Notes under the pieces: model-generated
Database searches by the model: none
Told to the model about the DNA's origin: nothing
Seen by the model: only the letters and a program-made list of their open reading frames with translations
Origin: Croceibacterium_A sp039920345
GTDB lineage: Bacteria > Pseudomonadota > Alphaproteobacteria > Sphingomonadales > Sphingomonadaceae
NCBI GenBank assembly: GCA_039920345.1
Contig: JBDSDZ010000102.1
Coordinates: forward strand, 1 to 36,065
Direction: 5' to 3'
Length of the DNA stretch: 36,065 nucleotides
Program-made: the position numbers and the translations under genes
In this document: positions 19,916 to 28,363 of the stretch, piece after piece
Numbering within the stretch: position 1 is the first letter of the stretch
How the letters are laid out: every line of letters starts with the position of its first letter

Positions 19916-20809
19916 TCAGGCCGATGTTTCAGGCGAAGCGGAAGAAATTCGCGCCAGCACTAGCGCCGAGGCAACCAGCCCGATGCCCAGCAAGTCTGCC
20001 GCCGACAGCCCCTCGCCGAACGACAGCCACCCGGTCACCGCGGCCACGGCCGGCTGGCACAGCAAGGCAATGCCGATCACCAGCGGGGTGAAGTGGCGCA
20101 GCGCATAAATGAGCAGGCCCTGCCCGACCAGCTGGCTGCACAGAGCGAGGCCGACGACCGGGCGCCAGTCGGTCGGCAGGAGGACTTCGTCGGTGCCCAG
20201 GGCGATTGCCAGCAGGATCGGCGCGCTGGCAAGCGAGGACCAGGTCAGCAGGCTCCACCCGCCAAGCCCCTTGCGCGCGCCCTGCAGGATCAACAGGTAG
20301 CCCGCGTAGAGCATCCCGGCGAGGAGGCAGAACAAGTCACCGATGAGTGTCTGGGTGGAAATCTCGAACGAGCGGCCCATCAGGATCGCGGTGCCCGCAA
20401 CCGCCGCCAGCAGCGCCGGCCATTCGCGCCCGCGCGGCAGGCGGTGGCCGATAATGAAACCCCACACCATCAGCACCAGGCTGCCCGAATTGCCGAACAG
20501 CGTGGCGTTGGCCATCTTGGTCTGGCCGATGCCGGTATGCCAGCTGGCGACGTCGAGCCCGAACAGCGCGCCGCCCGCCAGCAGCGCAAACAGCGTCTTG
20601 CGCGGCAGGCCGATGAGCGGCTGGTGATTGGTTCGCGCCAGCAGGGCAAACACCGGCAAGGCCAGAATCACCCGCCAGAAGCCGGTCGCTACCGGACCGG
20701 TGTCGGCCACGCGCACAAACCACGGCCCCATCGCCAGCGCGGCATTGCCCAGCAGCAGCGCGGCGAGCGGCAGGGCGCGGGACTGGGCAGGGCTGGCCGG
20801 GGCGTTCAT
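19916..20809 (-). CDS. EamA/DMT family transporter
   Basis: A 297-residue integral membrane protein with about ten spans arranged as two EamA repeats (about 15-150 and 155-290). It belongs to the drug/metabolite transporter superfamily; the substrate cannot be read from sequence. It starts at ATG 20809, 68 bp from the divergent CitE-like gene, and ends 20 bp before the transglutaminase-like gene on the same strand. Confidence 0.88.
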   Translation of the reverse strand: MNAPASPAQSRALPLAALLLGNAALAMGPWFVRVADTGPVATGFWRVILALPVFALLARTNHQPLIGLPRKTLFALLAGGALFGLDVASWHTGIGQTKMANATLFGNSGSLVLMVWGFIIGHRLPRGREWPALLAAVAGTAILMGRSFEISTQTLIGDLFCLLAGMLYAGYLLILQGARKGLGGWSLLTWSSLASAPILLAIALGTDEVLLPTDWRPVVGLALCSQLVGQGLLIYALRHFTPLVIGIALLCQPAVAAVTGWLSFGEGLSAADLLGIGLVASALVLARISSASPETSA

Positions 20810-20877
20810 CGCGCCCGTCTAGCGCCGCCGCCGCGCTTGGCTATAGGTGACGAGGTTGGACCTTTGAAAGGCATGCG

Positions 20878-21753
20878 ATGGCGATGCGATCCTGGCTGTT
20901 CGTCCCCGGCGACAGCGAACCCAAGCTGGGTAAAGTCGCCAGTTGCGGCGCGGACGTGGTGATCGTCGACCTCGAGGATTCGGTCGCTCCGCCCAACAAG
21001 CCGCGGGCACGCATGCTGGCGCGGCAGTTCCTTGGCGAGCATCCGGCAGAGGGTGCCGGATTCGCCCGCTGGGTGCGGATCAACCCGCTCGACACGCCGC
21101 TGTGGCGCGAAGACCTGGCGGTGGTCATACCGGGCAAGCCGGCCGGTATCATGGTGCCCAAGGCGGCCGGGCCCGAGCAGTTGCAAGCGCTGGCGGGCGA
21201 ACTGTACGAGCTCGAACATCGCAACGGCATCCCCACCGGTACCACCCGGTTCCTTCCGCTGGTCAGCGAGACGCCCGCCGCCGCGCTTGGTATTCCCAGC
21301 TACGCCGCCGCCTCGCTGCAGCGCCTCGCGGGGCTGACCTGGGGCGCGGAGGACCTGTCGGCCGCGATCGGCGCGGCGCGCAAACGCGATGCCCACGGCA
21401 ACTGGACCGACACCTTTCGCATGGTGCGCGCGCAAGTGCTGCTGGCGGCGCATGCGCGCGGGGTCCTGGCGATCGACACGCTGCACGCCGAATTTCGCGA
21501 CCTCGAAGGCCTCGCCCGGATAGCCGGTGAATCCTATGCCGACGGGTTTTCCGGGATGCTGGCGATCCACCCCAGCCAGGTGGCGGTGATCAACGCCGCC
21601 TTCACGCCCGGCGAGGCGGAGATTGCCGAGGCGCGCGCGATCGTGGGGGCGTTCAGCGCCAATCCCGGTGCAGGCGCCTTGCAGCTCGATGGGCGGATGA
21701 TCGACCAGCCGCACCTCGAACAGGCACGGCGGCTGCTCGAACGGCTGGCCTAG
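20878..21753 (+). CDS. HpcH/HpaI aldolase / CitE-like CoA ester lyase
   Basis: A 291-residue TIM-barrel protein of the CitE/malyl-CoA lyase family, which cleaves or hydrolyses (3S)-3-carboxy-3-hydroxyacyl-CoA-type thioesters. Typical elements: MRSWLFVPGDS near the N-terminus, VDLEDSVAPPNK with metal/substrate residues, IMVPKA, GAEDLSAAIGA and the C-terminal GMLAIHPSQV. No citD/citF or acyl-CoA pathway gene is adjacent, so it is a stand-alone lyase with unknown substrate. The ATG at 20878 follows GAAAGG. Its TAG stop shares bases with that of the convergent lipoprotein gene. Confidence 0.88.
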   Translation: MAMRSWLFVPGDSEPKLGKVASCGADVVIVDLEDSVAPPNKPRARMLARQFLGEHPAEGAGFARWVRINPLDTPLWREDLAVVIPGKPAGIMVPKAAGPEQLQALAGELYELEHRNGIPTGTTRFLPLVSETPAAALGIPSYAAASLQRLAGLTWGAEDLSAAIGAARKRDAHGNWTDTFRMVRAQVLLAAHARGVLAIDTLHAEFRDLEGLARIAGESYADGFSGMLAIHPSQVAVINAAFTPGEAEIAEARAIVGAFSANPGAGALQLDGRMIDQPHLEQARRLLERLA

Positions 21754-22064
21754 GTTGCGCTGGCCTGCGGGGTTGGCGTGGCGGCGGGCATTTCTGCGGC
21801 AGCCGGCGTTTCGCTAGCGTTGGCCACGGGTGTCGCAGCTGTTTTCGACGCGCTCGTCCCGCCAGCCTCGGGCCCGGCCAGTGGCGGCTGCGAACGCACC
21901 GTATCGACCGGCAACATCGCATCGCTGACCGAGCCTGGCAGCACTTCGCCAGTCGCCGCACGCGCGTCATTGCCCGTGGCCGGCTTATCCTTGCAGCCCG
22001 CCAACAGCGCCAGCGGCAGCACGGCAAGGACGGTTATCGCACGCAATTGCATCGAACGGCTCAC
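21750..22064 (-). CDS. Small lipoprotein of unknown function
   Basis: A ~104-residue protein with a signal peptide ending in a clean lipobox (LALLAGC, cysteine at about 24) followed by an Ala/Thr/Pro-rich, low-complexity sequence. It is probably anchored in the outer membrane. Start choice: the GTG at 22064 overlaps the lipB stop (GTGA) and has GGAG about 8 nt upstream; an ATG at 22052 would also leave a complete signal peptide. Likely co-transcribed with lipB. Confidence 0.7.
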   Translation of the reverse strand: MSRSMQLRAITVLAVLPLALLAGCKDKPATGNDARAATGEVLPGSVSDAMLPVDTVRSQPPLAGPEAGGTSASKTAATPVANASETPAAAEMPAATPTPQASAT

Positions 22065-22711
22065 TCCGGCATCTCCAGCGCGGACAGGAATTCATCTGCC
22101 CGCGCGCGCAAGGCCCCATCCCACTCCTCGGGTCCGACCGCAAGGCCAAGCCGCTTGAGGCTGGTGACCCCGTATTCGGCAATGCCGCACGGCACGATGC
22201 CGCCGAAATGCGTGAGATCGGGGTCCAGATTGACCGCAAATCCGTGCATCGTGACCCACTTCCTGACCCGCACCCCGATGGCGCCGATCTTGGCTTCTGC
22301 CCCATCGATGTCGCGGGTCCAGATGCCGATCCGGTCGGGCACGGCCCAGGCTTCGACGCCGAACTGCGCCAGAGTCGCAATGACCCACGATTCTAGCGCG
22401 TGCACAAAGGCCCTGACATCGCGCCGACGCCGATTGAGGTCGAGCAGAACATAGCCCACCCGCTGCCCAGGACCGTGATAGGTATAACGCCCGCCGCGCC
22501 CGGTCTCGACCACCTCGAAGCGCGCCTCCAGCAGTTCGCCAGCTGGCGCGCTGGTCCCGGCGGTGTAGACCGGCGGATGTTCGAGCAGCCAGATAAGCTC
22601 GCGCGCCTCGCCTGCGGCGATCGCCGTGCTGCGCGCCTCCTGCTCCGCCAGCGCCGTGCGATAAGGCACCGGGGCGGTGTCATGGCGCCATTCGGGGGGC
22701 ACAACGTTCAT
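22061..22711 (-). CDS. lipB: Octanoyl-[ACP]:protein N-octanoyltransferase LipB
   Basis: Transfers octanoate from acyl carrier protein to lipoyl domains, the first step of lipoate assembly. A 216-residue protein with RGGRYTYHGPGQ (72-83), the catalytic lysine K141 (EAKIGAIG) and the acyl-thioester cysteine C175 (VPCGI). Length is normal. lipA is not adjacent. The gene is divergent from the membrane-protein gene at 22772 with a 60-bp gap, and its stop overlaps the GTG of the small lipoprotein. Confidence 0.94.
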   Translation of the reverse strand: MNVVPPEWRHDTAPVPYRTALAEQEARSTAIAAGEARELIWLLEHPPVYTAGTSAPAGELLEARFEVVETGRGGRYTYHGPGQRVGYVLLDLNRRRRDVRAFVHALESWVIATLAQFGVEAWAVPDRIGIWTRDIDGAEAKIGAIGVRVRKWVTMHGFAVNLDPDLTHFGGIVPCGIAEYGVTSLKRLGLAVGPEEWDGALRARADEFLSALEMPE

Positions 22712-22771
22712 CGTGCGATTGCGTGGCGATGCCCGGCGTGTTTATCAAGGCTCCAACGAGGGGGAACTCGC

Positions 22772-23659
22772 ATGACATTCGACATGAATCGCACCTGGAC
22801 CCAGGCGATCAGCCTGGTGAGGGCCAACTTCCAGCTGCTGGCCATCATCGCCGGCGTATTCCTGCTCCTGCCAACGCTGGCGGTCTATGTCCTCAATCCG
22901 GACTTCCTGCAGATCATGGCGCTGGCCGGTGACCCCGAAGCCATGCAGGCCAAGATGAATTCCATCCTACCGGGCCTGATTGGCTACGGCACGGTGGCGT
23001 TTATCTGCCAGATGGTCGGCTACACCGGCATGATCGCCTTGATCGGCGGGAACCGGCCCACCGTAGGCCAGGCTCTCAAACAGGGTGCCAGCGCCATGCC
23101 CACGATCATCGGATCGGTGATTGTCTTCTTTATAGGATTTTTCCTGGCCGCTCTGGTGGTTGGGCTCGCCCTGGGCCTCGTGATTGTGCTGCTCATCTTT
23201 ATCGGCTCAGCCATCGGGCTCAGCGTCGAAAGCGGCGGCGGCGTCATTGTGGGCATTATTGTCGGCGTGGCGCTCTATGCTGCGGTGGTTGTGGCAGAGC
23301 TTTACGTAATGGTCCGCTTCATGATGACCTTACCGGTGATCGTGCTCGAACGACAGTACAACCCGATCAAGGCGCTAGTTCGATCGTGGAAGGTGACCAA
23401 GCCGCGCGCCTGGGCGATCCTCGGGTTCGTGCTCTTGCTGTTCGTTGCCTATTTTGTGATCGTGATCCTAGCAGTCATGCTGCTCAGCGCTCTCGGAATC
23501 GTCTTTGGCGGTCAAATGAGCGAAGGGTCGATCCTTGGCTTCTCGCTGGTGTCGGCGGTGCTTGGCGCGGTCGTGGCGATGCTGTTCAGCGCAATCCTGG
23601 TATCGATGCACCAGCAACTGTCAGGTGACACGGCGCCGATGGCCGATATCTTCGCGTAG
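22772..23659 (+). CDS. Multi-span membrane protein of unknown function
   Basis: A 295-residue protein with an amphipathic N-terminus (MTFDMNRTWTQAISLVRANF) and about six long hydrophobic segments rich in Val/Ile/Gly. The motif LPVIVLERQYNPIKALVRSW before a span is typical of a bacterial family of YciC-like or glycerophosphodiester-phosphodiesterase-membrane-domain proteins; I cannot assign a function. The ATG at 22772 follows GAGGGGG at good spacing. The stop lies 6 nt from that of the convergent methyltransferase gene. Confidence 0.75.
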   Translation: MTFDMNRTWTQAISLVRANFQLLAIIAGVFLLLPTLAVYVLNPDFLQIMALAGDPEAMQAKMNSILPGLIGYGTVAFICQMVGYTGMIALIGGNRPTVGQALKQGASAMPTIIGSVIVFFIGFFLAALVVGLALGLVIVLLIFIGSAIGLSVESGGGVIVGIIVGVALYAAVVVAELYVMVRFMMTLPVIVLERQYNPIKALVRSWKVTKPRAWAILGFVLLLFVAYFVIVILAVMLLSALGIVFGGQMSEGSILGFSLVSAVLGAVVAMLFSAILVSMHQQLSGDTAPMADIFA

Positions 23660-23665
23660 GCGGGT

Positions 23666-24301
23666 TCAGGCTTTCCAGCCCCATGCCAGCAGGCAGGGCG
23701 GCACATTGAACCAGGTGATGCCGGTGTCGACGCGCGGGAAGTGGCGTGCGGTCAGGTCGCGCGCGGTGGTGCTGAACTGATAGGTCAGGAACGCCCCGCC
23801 GGGGCGGACGATGCGATAAGTCGCCGCTGCGATCGCGGGGCCGACGCCTTCGGGCAGGGTCGAGAACGGCAGGCCCGAGAGCACGTAATCGGCGTGGTCG
23901 TGGCCCAGCGAGCGGACGATTGCCTCGACATCTTCGGCCGAGCCGAGCACCGCGTGAAAGCGGCTGTCGCGGATGGTGCGCTTCAAATAGTCGATAAACA
24001 GCGGGTTGGTGTCTATCACCAGCAGCTCGCCGCCGCGCGGCAAGCGATCGAGCACCGGGCGGCAGAACGTGCCAACGCCGGGGCCGTATTCGACGAACAG
24101 CTTGCATTCGTCCCACTTTACCGGGGCCAGCATCTTGCCGATCGTCGAGCGCGAGGAGGGGATGATCGAGCCGACCATCCGCGGGTGTTCGAGGAACCCC
24201 TGGAAGAATACCCCGGCCGGGCCGAGGGCTTCGCCGATCTTGCGCTTCAGCTTTACGCCGGGGCGCTCTTCGACCAGCTCGTTGCTTTCCATCAGTTCCA
24301 T
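23666..24301 (-). CDS. Class I SAM methyltransferase (phospholipid N-methyltransferase-like)
   Basis: A ~211-residue protein with the SAM-binding motif VEYGPGVGTF and the acidic VIDTN strand. The N-terminal FFQGFLEHPRMVGSIIPSS is characteristic of PmtA-like phosphatidylethanolamine N-methyltransferases, so membrane-lipid methylation is possible; rRNA-adenine-type enzymes share the fold. Starts at 24310, 24301 and 24292 are all in frame with weak ribosome sites. It is downstream of arsC by 79 bp on the same strand. Confidence 0.78.
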   Translation of the reverse strand: MELMESNELVEERPGVKLKRKIGEALGPAGVFFQGFLEHPRMVGSIIPSSRSTIGKMLAPVKWDECKLFVEYGPGVGTFCRPVLDRLPRGGELLVIDTNPLFIDYLKRTIRDSRFHAVLGSAEDVEAIVRSLGHDHADYVLSGLPFSTLPEGVGPAIAAATYRIVRPGGAFLTYQFSTTARDLTARHFPRVDTGITWFNVPPCLLAWGWKA

Positions 24302-24380
24302 GCCTCGCATGCTGCCCAAATCAAGGGGCGTGGGTCGGCGGGCGTTTGCAGATATGCCCGGGTGTTGCAAGCCGCGTTCG

Positions 24381-24725
24381 TTACAGGAGGGCTTCGACCC
24401 CCTCGGCAGGGCGGCATAGCGCGACCCCGTGCTCGGTCTCAACCAACGGGCGCTCGATCAGTTTCGGGTCGGCCGACATAGCCTCGAGCACAGTCGCATC
24501 GTCGGCCCGCGTAAGGCCCCGCTCTTCGGCATCGGTCCCGCGCAGCCGCAGGCCCTGGGCTGGAGTCATGCCGGCATCGCGATAGAGCTGGGCCAGCTTG
24601 GCGACCGACGGAGGCGTTTTGAGATATTCGATGACTGTGAGGTCGATATCCTCGTGGTCATGCAGCAACGCCAGGGCATTGCGCGAGGTGCCGCAGGCCG
24701 GATTGTGCCAGATGGTCGCTTTCAT
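24381..24725 (-). CDS. arsC: Arsenate reductase (ArsC, glutaredoxin-dependent type)
   Basis: Reduces arsenate to arsenite with glutaredoxin/glutathione. A 114-residue thioredoxin-fold protein with the catalytic C11 in NPACGTSRN, TPPS and the C-terminal arginine region (LIERPLV). No arsR, arsB or acr3 gene is adjacent, so this may be a housekeeping ArsC/Spx-family member rather than part of a resistance island. It starts 11 nt after the 2Fe-2S gene stop. Confidence 0.88.
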   Translation of the reverse strand: MKATIWHNPACGTSRNALALLHDHEDIDLTVIEYLKTPPSVAKLAQLYRDAGMTPAQGLRLRGTDAEERGLTRADDATVLEAMSADPKLIERPLVETEHGVALCRPAEGVEALL

Positions 24726-24736
24726 GGGCTCACCGC

Positions 24737-25279
24737 TTATTGTTCGGGCGCGCGCATGGCGGGAACGGCGGCGGCGGCATCCGCAGCGTCTATCCCCGGC
24801 GGCGGCGAAGCGCTGATGGTTTCGACGCGCTGCGACACCCGGATGGCGCGGCGCACCGCGCGTACCAGCCGCGGATAGACCCCGCAGCGGCACAAGTTGG
24901 GGATCGCTTCGATGATCTCGGCATCGGACGGGGACGGATTGCGCGCCAGCAGCGCGGCCGCGGCAATCGCGATGCCCGGGGTGCAGAAGCCGCACTGGAT
25001 CGCCTGTTCGGCCACCAAGGCCTGCTGCACCGGGTGCGAGCGATCGCGCGACAGCCCCTCGATCGTGCGCACCAGCCGCCCTTCGGCTTCGGCCAGGCTG
25101 ACCAGGCAACTGCGCAGCGCGGCGCCGTCCACCAGCACCATGCAGGCCCCGCAATCACCCACCCCGCAGCCGTACTTGGTGCCGGTCAGGTTGGCCGCAT
25201 CGCGCAGCGCCCACAACAACGGGGTCTGCGGATCCATGTCGAACCGGACGGGCCGATCGTTGACGATGAGGTCGGTCAT
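24737..25279 (-). CDS. (2Fe-2S)-binding protein, molybdo-hydroxylase small subunit (IorA-like)
   Basis: A 180-residue protein holding two [2Fe-2S] clusters. The plant-type cluster uses C38, C43, C46 and C58; the second uses C96, C99, C130 and C132 (QCGFCTPG and LCRCG). This is the electron-transfer small subunit of xanthine-oxidase-family hydroxylases such as isoquinoline 1-oxidoreductase. The length exceeds the usual ~150 because of an Ala/Pro-rich tail. The molybdopterin large subunit that normally follows is missing; arsC occupies the place, 11 nt downstream. Confidence 0.88.
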   Translation of the reverse strand: MTDLIVNDRPVRFDMDPQTPLLWALRDAANLTGTKYGCGVGDCGACMVLVDGAALRSCLVSLAEAEGRLVRTIEGLSRDRSHPVQQALVAEQAIQCGFCTPGIAIAAAALLARNPSPSDAEIIEAIPNLCRCGVYPRLVRAVRRAIRVSQRVETISASPPPGIDAADAAAAVPAMRAPEQ

Positions 25280-25315
25280 GCGGCGGGCTTAGCGCGGCGG
25301 CAACGGTGCGGCAAA

Positions 25316-25546
25316 TCAGGCGTCAGGGGCATAACTTTCGAGGAACCCGCAACGGCTGCAGCGCCAGGTTTCCATCGTGTGCCGCTTGCGCCCGCGCAGC
25401 TTGAGGCCGAGCCAGAAGCTGCGGACCGGCAGGCCTTCGGCCCATTCAGTCACCCCGGTCACGCCGCGGCTGGAAAATTCGAGCATGAAGCCCTGCTCCA
25501 TCCGCCCGCTGCACTTGCCGCACGACTTTGCCCCCTGTGACGCCAT
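25316..25546 (-). CDS. Small zinc-ribbon protein
   Basis: A 76-residue protein with two CxxC pairs (C9/C12 and C63/C66) forming a likely zinc ribbon around a central beta region (VRSFWLGLKLRGRK). It resembles the small DUF6487-type zinc ribbons; the function is unknown. It begins 5 nt after the class II aldolase stop, so it is surely co-transcribed with it. Confidence 0.7.
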   Translation of the reverse strand: MASQGAKSCGKCSGRMEQGFMLEFSSRGVTGVTEWAEGLPVRSFWLGLKLRGRKRHTMETWRCSRCGFLESYAPDA

Positions 25547-25551
25547 CGGCG

Positions 25552-26310
25552 TTACTCTCGCCAGCCGCGATCGACTGTGTCAATTTTTCGCGTCCAGGCT
25601 TCGAAATCGAGCTTGCCGAAATCGGTGGTGAGCTGCCTGTCGCGGTCGCGCTGGTGGGCTTCGATGACGCCTGGCGCCACTACGATGGGCTGGCCCATGC
25701 TCGCGGTCTTGACCTGCACTTCGCAGGCCCGCTGCAGCATGTAGTAAAGCAGGAACATCTCCGGGATCGTGCGCCCCATCACCACGGGTCCGTGATTGCG
25801 CAGCATCAGGACCTGATGGTTGCCGGCGTTTTGGACCAGCCGAACGCCTTCTTCGGAGCGAACAGTAATGCCTTCGAAATCGTGGTAGCCAATCGCCCCG
25901 GCGAAGAAGCAAGAATAGAAATTGCTCGCCTCCAGGCCGCCTTCGGAGGAACAAACCGCCATCGTATCAGGGGTGTGCGTATGGACGATGGCGTGGGCGT
26001 GGGGCAGGTGCTTGTGGAACACCGAATGCTGGGTGAACCCGGCAAGATTGACCGGATACGGGTTATCGCCGACCTTGCGCCCATCGCCGTCGATCTTGAC
26101 CAGGTTTGACGCGGTCACTTCTTCCCACAGCAGGCCATAGGGATTGATCAGGAAGGCGTTGTCTTCCCCTGGCACACGCAGGGTGATGTGGTTGTAGATG
26201 CTCTCGCACCAGCCAAGATGCGCGAAGATCCGGTAGCAGGCGGCCAGTTCCTGCCGCGCTGTCCATTCCGCGTCGCTGCATTCCGAATTGCGCCTGAGCT
26301 GGCTGGCCAT
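25552..26310 (-). CDS. Class II aldolase/adducin family protein
   Basis: A 252-residue protein of the zinc-dependent class II aldolase fold. Metal ligands are visible: H110 and H112 in VHTHTPDT, and H173 in LRNHGPV. The position of the catalytic glutamate of fuculose-phosphate aldolases appears to be H95 (TQHSVFHKH), as in the adducin-like branch, so the reaction cannot be inferred. The ATG at 26310 follows GGAGGAG at ideal spacing; the longer frame is rejected. It is divergent from the VOC-MFS-cupin operon and shares a 104-bp control region with it, which suggests a common catabolic role. Confidence 0.88.
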   Translation of the reverse strand: MASQLRRNSECSDAEWTARQELAACYRIFAHLGWCESIYNHITLRVPGEDNAFLINPYGLLWEEVTASNLVKIDGDGRKVGDNPYPVNLAGFTQHSVFHKHLPHAHAIVHTHTPDTMAVCSSEGGLEASNFYSCFFAGAIGYHDFEGITVRSEEGVRLVQNAGNHQVLMLRNHGPVVMGRTIPEMFLLYYMLQRACEVQVKTASMGQPIVVAPGVIEAHQRDRDRQLTTDFGKLDFEAWTRKIDTVDRGWRE

Positions 26311-26327
26311 GGGAAATCTCCTCCAGA

Positions 26328-26397
26328 AGCGCCGACCTAGCATGCCGTGATTGACATTGTCTCCCCGATTGGCGAGCCATGGCCCAAGGTCGGCGCT
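26328..26397. promoter_or_regulatory. Perfect 11-bp inverted repeat in a divergent promoter region
   Basis: AGCGCCGACCT (26328-26338) and AGGTCGGCGCT (26387-26397) are exact inverse copies 59 bp apart. Each arm lies exactly 17 nt before a start codon: the aldolase ATG at 26310 and the VOC ATG at 26415. A TTGACA box is at 26351-26356 with only a poor -10. The arms read the same 11-mer in both mRNA leaders. This suggests twin operator or leader elements for one regulator acting on both transcripts. Confidence 0.55.
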
Positions 26398-26414
26398 AGT
26401 CCGGCGGCGGAGGG

Positions 26415-26966
26415 ATGATGGCGCAGCAGCAACTTGGATACGGCCAGCCGATGGGCGGCGTGGCGCAGACGGCCTTTATCGTGCCCGACTTGCAGGAAGC
26501 GGTCGCCCGCTGGATTGCCGACATGAAGGCAGGGCCATTCTTCGTGCTGCCCAACTTCCTCGTCCCCGGCCAGACCTATCGCGGCGAGGAAAGCCGCGCT
26601 GACATCACCATCGCGATGGGTTTTGCCGGGCACATGCTGATCGAACTGATCCAGCCGCTCGACGATCACCCGTCGGTCTACAAGGAAACCATCGACTTGC
26701 GCGGGTATGGCTTCCACCACCTGGGCATGGCCTGCGCCGATGTTGACGCCGACAGCCGCGATTATCAGGCGCGCGGCTATGTCGAGGCGTTCCGCGCCAC
26801 CGTGCCGACGGGGGGCGAAGTCGTTTACCTCGACAATGGCACCGGGCCGCAGCTCGGATTCCTCGAACTGCTCCCGGTCACGCCGGGAATGGACCAGACT
26901 TTCACCCGCTTCTGGGAAGCATCGCGCGGCTGGGACGGGTCAGACCCCGTCCGGTCATTCATTTAA
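26415..26966 (+). CDS. VOC family protein (glyoxalase/dioxygenase fold)
   Basis: A 183-residue protein with vicinal-oxygen-chelate repeats. Candidate metal ligands are the histidine in YGFHHLGM and acidic residues in LIELIQP and FLELLPV. The fold covers glyoxalases, ring-cleavage dioxygenases, epimerases and isomerases, so the reaction is open. Tandem ATGs at 26415 and 26418 follow GGAGGG; the second has better spacing. It is the first gene of a six-gene plus-strand run and 14 nt upstream of the MFS gene. Confidence 0.85.
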   Translation: MMAQQQLGYGQPMGGVAQTAFIVPDLQEAVARWIADMKAGPFFVLPNFLVPGQTYRGEESRADITIAMGFAGHMLIELIQPLDDHPSVYKETIDLRGYGFHHLGMACADVDADSRDYQARGYVEAFRATVPTGGEVVYLDNGTGPQLGFLELLPVTPGMDQTFTRFWEASRGWDGSDPVRSFI

Positions 26967-26980
26967 CAAGGCGAACCTAG

Positions 26981-28363
26981 ATGAACGTACCGGACGAAAC
27001 CCAGATACTCGAGCGCGATGCCCAGCCGGTTGCCAATTGGATGAGGAATTCGCGCGGCTACCAGATTCTGCTGGTGAGCTTGCTCAGTCTCAACTTCGGC
27101 ATCGTATTCTTTGATCGCCAGGCATCGAATGTGCTCATGGCGACCGGCATCCAAGCCGATCTCGGCCTTACGCAGACTCAGATCGGTGTGATTGCCGGCG
27201 GTATGAGCTTCAGCTGGGCGATCGCGGCGTTCTTTGTCGGCGGCCTCTCGGACAGCCTCGGCAAGCGCAAGCTCTTGCTCATCCTCGCCACTGTCGCCTT
27301 CTCGCTATGCTCGTTCCTGTCGGGTCTCGCGACCAGCTTCCTGCTTCTCCTCGGCGCCCGGCTGCTGATTGGCGCGTCTGAGGGCGGCGTGATGCCTATC
27401 AGCCACGCGATGGTGGCCAGCGAGGTCAACCCGGCTCGGCGCGGACTGGCGCAGGGTGTGGCGCAAAACCTCGGCTCCAACCTGTTGGGCAGTTTCGCCG
27501 CGCCGGTGGTACTGGTTGCGATCGCGACGACATTCAGTTGGCACGAAGCCTTCTACCTTGCAGCGGTGCCGGGCTTGATTAGCGCGGCACTGATCTGGTT
27601 CCTGCTGAAGGAGCCAGAAATGCCCGCACGTGTCGGGCGTCGGGCGCGTTCGATTGGCGAGATTGCGCGGGCATGGCTCAACGCAACCACCGAAGCGCTC
27701 AGGGTGCGCAACATGTGGACTTGCGTGGCTGTGGGCATCGTGATGGTAGCCCATTTCGTGATCACCTGGGCTTTCATGCCGGTCTTTTTAGTCAACGGCC
27801 GCGGCATGGACGCAACCTCGATGAGCTATCTGATGGGTTCGCTCGGCATCGCCGCGGCGATCTACAGCTTCGCGGTCAGCGGGCTGTCGGACAAAATCGG
27901 CCGCAAGCCCGTGATGGTCGTGCTGCCGTTCGTCTCGCTGGTCGGGCCGCTCGGCGTGTTGTTCCTCGATCCGACTGCATTCGGCGGCTATGGAGTTTCG
28001 TTCAGCTTCCTCGGCCTGTTTCATGTGGCGATGAGCGGATACGCGGTGGTCCTAGTGCCGATCTTCTTCATCGGCTGGATGGTCAACGGCACCTTCCCGA
28101 TCTTCATGGCGACTATCCCGTCTGAAACTTTCAAGCCGATCCATCACGCGACTGTCCTCGGGCTGGCGATGGGCTTCTGCGAAGTCCTTGGGGGTGTGTT
28201 CGGCCCGCCCCTTGCTGGGCGCCTCAACGACATGTTCGGCAACGAGACCTTTCTGTGGATGTTGTTGGTGCTCGCGGTGATCAGCGGATTCCTTGCCATG
28301 GGGCTTAGGGAAACCGCGCCGGCCGCGTTGCGCAAGCGCGGCGAGAACTTCGAGGCCGCCTGA
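26981..28363 (+). CDS. MFS transporter
   Basis: A 460-residue protein with about 12 membrane spans. The MFS signature occurs in loop 2-3 (GGLSDSLGKRK) and is repeated in loop 8-9 (SGLSDKIGRK). The first span contains NFGIVFFDRQ, as in the anion/aromatic-acid:H+ symporter branch, which supports uptake of an organic acid or aromatic compound; that is inference. Its TGA overlaps the ATG of the first cupin gene (TGATG), indicating coupled translation. Confidence 0.9.
   Translation: MNVPDETQILERDAQPVANWMRNSRGYQILLVSLLSLNFGIVFFDRQASNVLMATGIQADLGLTQTQIGVIAGGMSFSWAIAAFFVGGLSDSLGKRKLLLILATVAFSLCSFLSGLATSFLLLLGARLLIGASEGGVMPISHAMVASEVNPARRGLAQGVAQNLGSNLLGSFAAPVVLVAIATTFSWHEAFYLAAVPGLISAALIWFLLKEPEMPARVGRRARSIGEIARAWLNATTEALRVRNMWTCVAVGIVMVAHFVITWAFMPVFLVNGRGMDATSMSYLMGSLGIAAAIYSFAVSGLSDKIGRKPVMVVLPFVSLVGPLGVLFLDPTAFGGYGVSFSFLGLFHVAMSGYAVVLVPIFFIGWMVNGTFPIFMATIPSETFKPIHHATVLGLAMGFCEVLGGVFGPPLAGRLNDMFGNETFLWMLLVLAVISGFLAMGLRETAPAALRKRGENFEAA

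Noticed and set aside
24381..24725. Arsenic-resistance island
   Set aside because: Only a stand-alone arsC is present, without arsR, arsB/acr3 or arsH.
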